Origin: Ignavibacteria bacterium UBA2333
GTDB taxonomy: Bacteria > Bacteroidota > Ignavibacteria > Kapaibacteriales > Kapaibacteriaceae
Length of the DNA: 35,833 bases
Direction: 5' to 3'
NCBI GenBank assembly: GCA_002344895.1
Contig: DDUR01000073.1
Span: 1 to 35,833 of the forward strand
Below the pieces are notes generated by a model. The model had not been told where the DNA came from. It searched no databases and saw only the letters and a list, made by a program, of their open reading frames with translations. Below, piece after piece: positions 34,944 through 35,833 of the stretch. Made by a program: the position numbers and the translations under genes. The stretch's first letter is position 1; each line of letters begins with the position of its first letter.

Positions 34944-35101
34944 CGGTGACGCAGGCCGACGCTGGCGTACGCTGGGCTTCCGTCTCTCGCAGCGAGACAT
35001 AGCAGGTGGGGAGACAGGTGGGGTTAATGGTGGGGAGGCAGATGGGTGATGCTGGGCAACTGCTCGCGCAAGCGAGGGATACCGCGAAGCAATGCCGAAC
35101 A
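34944..35101. repeat. Repeat-rich spacer between tatD-like gene and tcdA
   Basis: This 158-base gap holds several small repeats: 10-mers of the GACGCTGG/TACGCTGG kind at 34947-34978 (also at 29691-29760), a GTCTC...GAGAC hairpin at 34982-34998, G-rich GGTGGGG runs at 35005-35038, and a CTCGC-GCAA-GCGAG hairpin at 35063-35076. The 22-bp sequence at 35017-35038 recurs exactly at the window end. No gene is seen. Confidence 0.75.
35017..35038. repeat. 22-bp G-rich repeat, copy 1
   Basis: GGTGGGGTTAATGGTGGGGA plus GG, identical to 35812-35833. It is made of two GGTGGGG halves separated by TTAAT. It lies downstream of the tatD-like gene. Confidence 0.9.
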
Positions 35102-35773
35102 TCACTTCATAGATTCAATACCAAGCACACGTGTCCATATGTCACGCTGTACATCGAGCAGCGCTTCAACAGATATCCTGCGGATGGTGGCTACGGCCTG
35201 ATAGACATCGTCGATTAGCACTGTGGAATCATCCGTTTCGAGGAAAAATCTATCAAGAGGGACTTCAGCGATAACATCACGCAGACTCGTGTCTGCATGT
35301 ACTGCAGCTTGTCCAAATGAAAGGTAGATGTCGGCCTGTATCATTTGACGTGCAAGTTCTGGACCCTTGATGTATCCGTGATGAATCCACGGCTGCACGG
35401 GATCCACAATCTTCTTTAGTCGCAACAATTCATCGTGAGCGCGTACACAATGCAGAATGAGGGGCTTGGAAAGGCGTTCTGCGAGATCTGCTTGAGCCAG
35501 GAGCGCATCCCCTTGTACTTGTAACGATGCACTTGCTAGCCGATCAAGACCACATTCACCAATGGCAACAACACGTGGATCTTCAGCAAGACGATCAACC
35601 GTCAGCACATCCTCTACCCACGTATCGCGAACATCCCACGGGTGGATACCAATAGACCACAGTCCATCATCCAACACGTCAGCATCATCAGCATCCGATG
35701 TAACACGCTTATTAAGAATGTCGATAACACTATCCGGTCCTCGACGATGAGCGTGAATATTTAGCAGCTTCAT
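35102..35773 (-). CDS. TatD-family metal-dependent hydrolase
   Basis: The 223-residue protein is a TatD-like member of the amidohydrolase superfamily, a family of metal-dependent nucleases. The N-terminal metal motif is NIHAHRRG (normally D-x-H-x-H) and has the first metal His pair reduced to HAH. WSIGIHPWDV, AIGECGLDR with the bridging Glu, LILHCVRAHDELL, WIHHGYIKG and FFLETDDS follow in the expected order. At 223 residues it is shorter than Escherichia coli TatD (about 260), as is common for the Bacteroidota forms that lie next to tcdA. Its role is uncertain; DNA repair or RNA turnover have been suggested for the family. Confidence 0.88.
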   Translation of the reverse strand: MKLLNIHAHRRGPDSVIDILNKRVTSDADDADVLDDGLWSIGIHPWDVRDTWVEDVLTVDRLAEDPRVVAIGECGLDRLASASLQVQGDALLAQADLAERLSKPLILHCVRAHDELLRLKKIVDPVQPWIHHGYIKGPELARQMIQADIYLSFGQAAVHADTSLRDVIAEVPLDRFFLETDDSTVLIDDVYQAVATIRRISVEALLDVQRDIWTRVLGIESMK

Positions 35774-35811
35774 TCTCGTAACCTCAGCATAGGTGTAATA
35801 TATGGGATAAT

Positions 35812-35833
35812 GGTGGGGTTAATGGTGGGGAGG
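35812..35833. repeat. 22-bp G-rich repeat, copy 2
   Basis: An exact copy of 35017-35038, in the same orientation, 38 bases upstream of the tatD-like start. The window ends inside or at the end of it, so the element may be longer. Confidence 0.9.

Overview
The window looks like chromosomal DNA of a Bacteroidota-related bacterium, most likely from the Chlorobi/Ignavibacteria/Kapabacteria side of that group. The evidence is: -7 promoter boxes of the TAnnTTTG type, two proteins with type IX secretion (T9SS) C-terminal tails (TPNP... domains), a DUF1501/DUF1800 pair, OmpA proteins with PD40 propellers, and Bacteroidota-like RpoB/RpoC. The placement is an inference from gene content; no database search was run. 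There are no phage, IS, CRISPR or plasmid genes. The window is mostly core genome with a few accessory patches.

Layout. Positions 1-325 are non-coding, with palindromic direct repeats and the terminator of the rpo operon. Positions 326-12137 hold one long minus-strand transcription/translation operon, read right to left: promoter, tRNA-Tyr, tRNA-Gly, tRNA-Thr, tRNA-Trp, secE, nusG, rplK, rplA, rplJ, rplL, rpoB, rpoC. The tuf gene normally found between tRNA-Thr and tRNA-Trp is missing. Possible control elements are a hairpin before rplJ (L10-leader-like) and a strong hairpin between rplL and rpoB. Positions 12203-14117 carry carA and a downstream DUF2807 lipoprotein gene broken by an in-frame TGA. 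Positions 14265-14774 encode an HNH nuclease that lacks an ATG/GTG/TTG start.

Positions 14823-20720 form a minus-strand export operon: DUF1800 protein, DUF1501 protein (Tat signal plus T9SS tail) and a large secreted glycoside-hydrolase-like protein with a T9SS tail. Divergent from it, 20856-25235 carries a YfhO-type membrane protein, an unrecognised 188-residue protein and aspartate kinase, all overlapping. Convergent to that is a minus-strand run of maf, a lone sugar-type ABC permease and plsY (27407-25264). Positions 27588-32000 hold two tandem paralogous OmpA/PD40 envelope proteins separated by a short tandem repeat. They end at a hairpin terminator shared with the next, convergent operon.

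Positions 32050-34889 form a minus-strand operon that reads as a tRNA anticodon-loop modification cluster: TcdA (ct6A37), a FAD oxidoreductase resembling MnmC(o)/MnmL, and an MnmM/YtqB-type methyltransferase whose start overlaps the oxidoreductase stop, followed by a thioredoxin-type glutathione peroxidase. A TatD-family hydrolase gene lies upstream, flanked on both sides by an identical 22-bp repeat.

The most interesting items are the MnmL-MnmM-TcdA cluster, the missing tuf, the Tat-plus-T9SS export operon, the in-frame TGA, the possible leaderless promoters and the dispersed intergenic repeats. No wholly new system is demonstrated.
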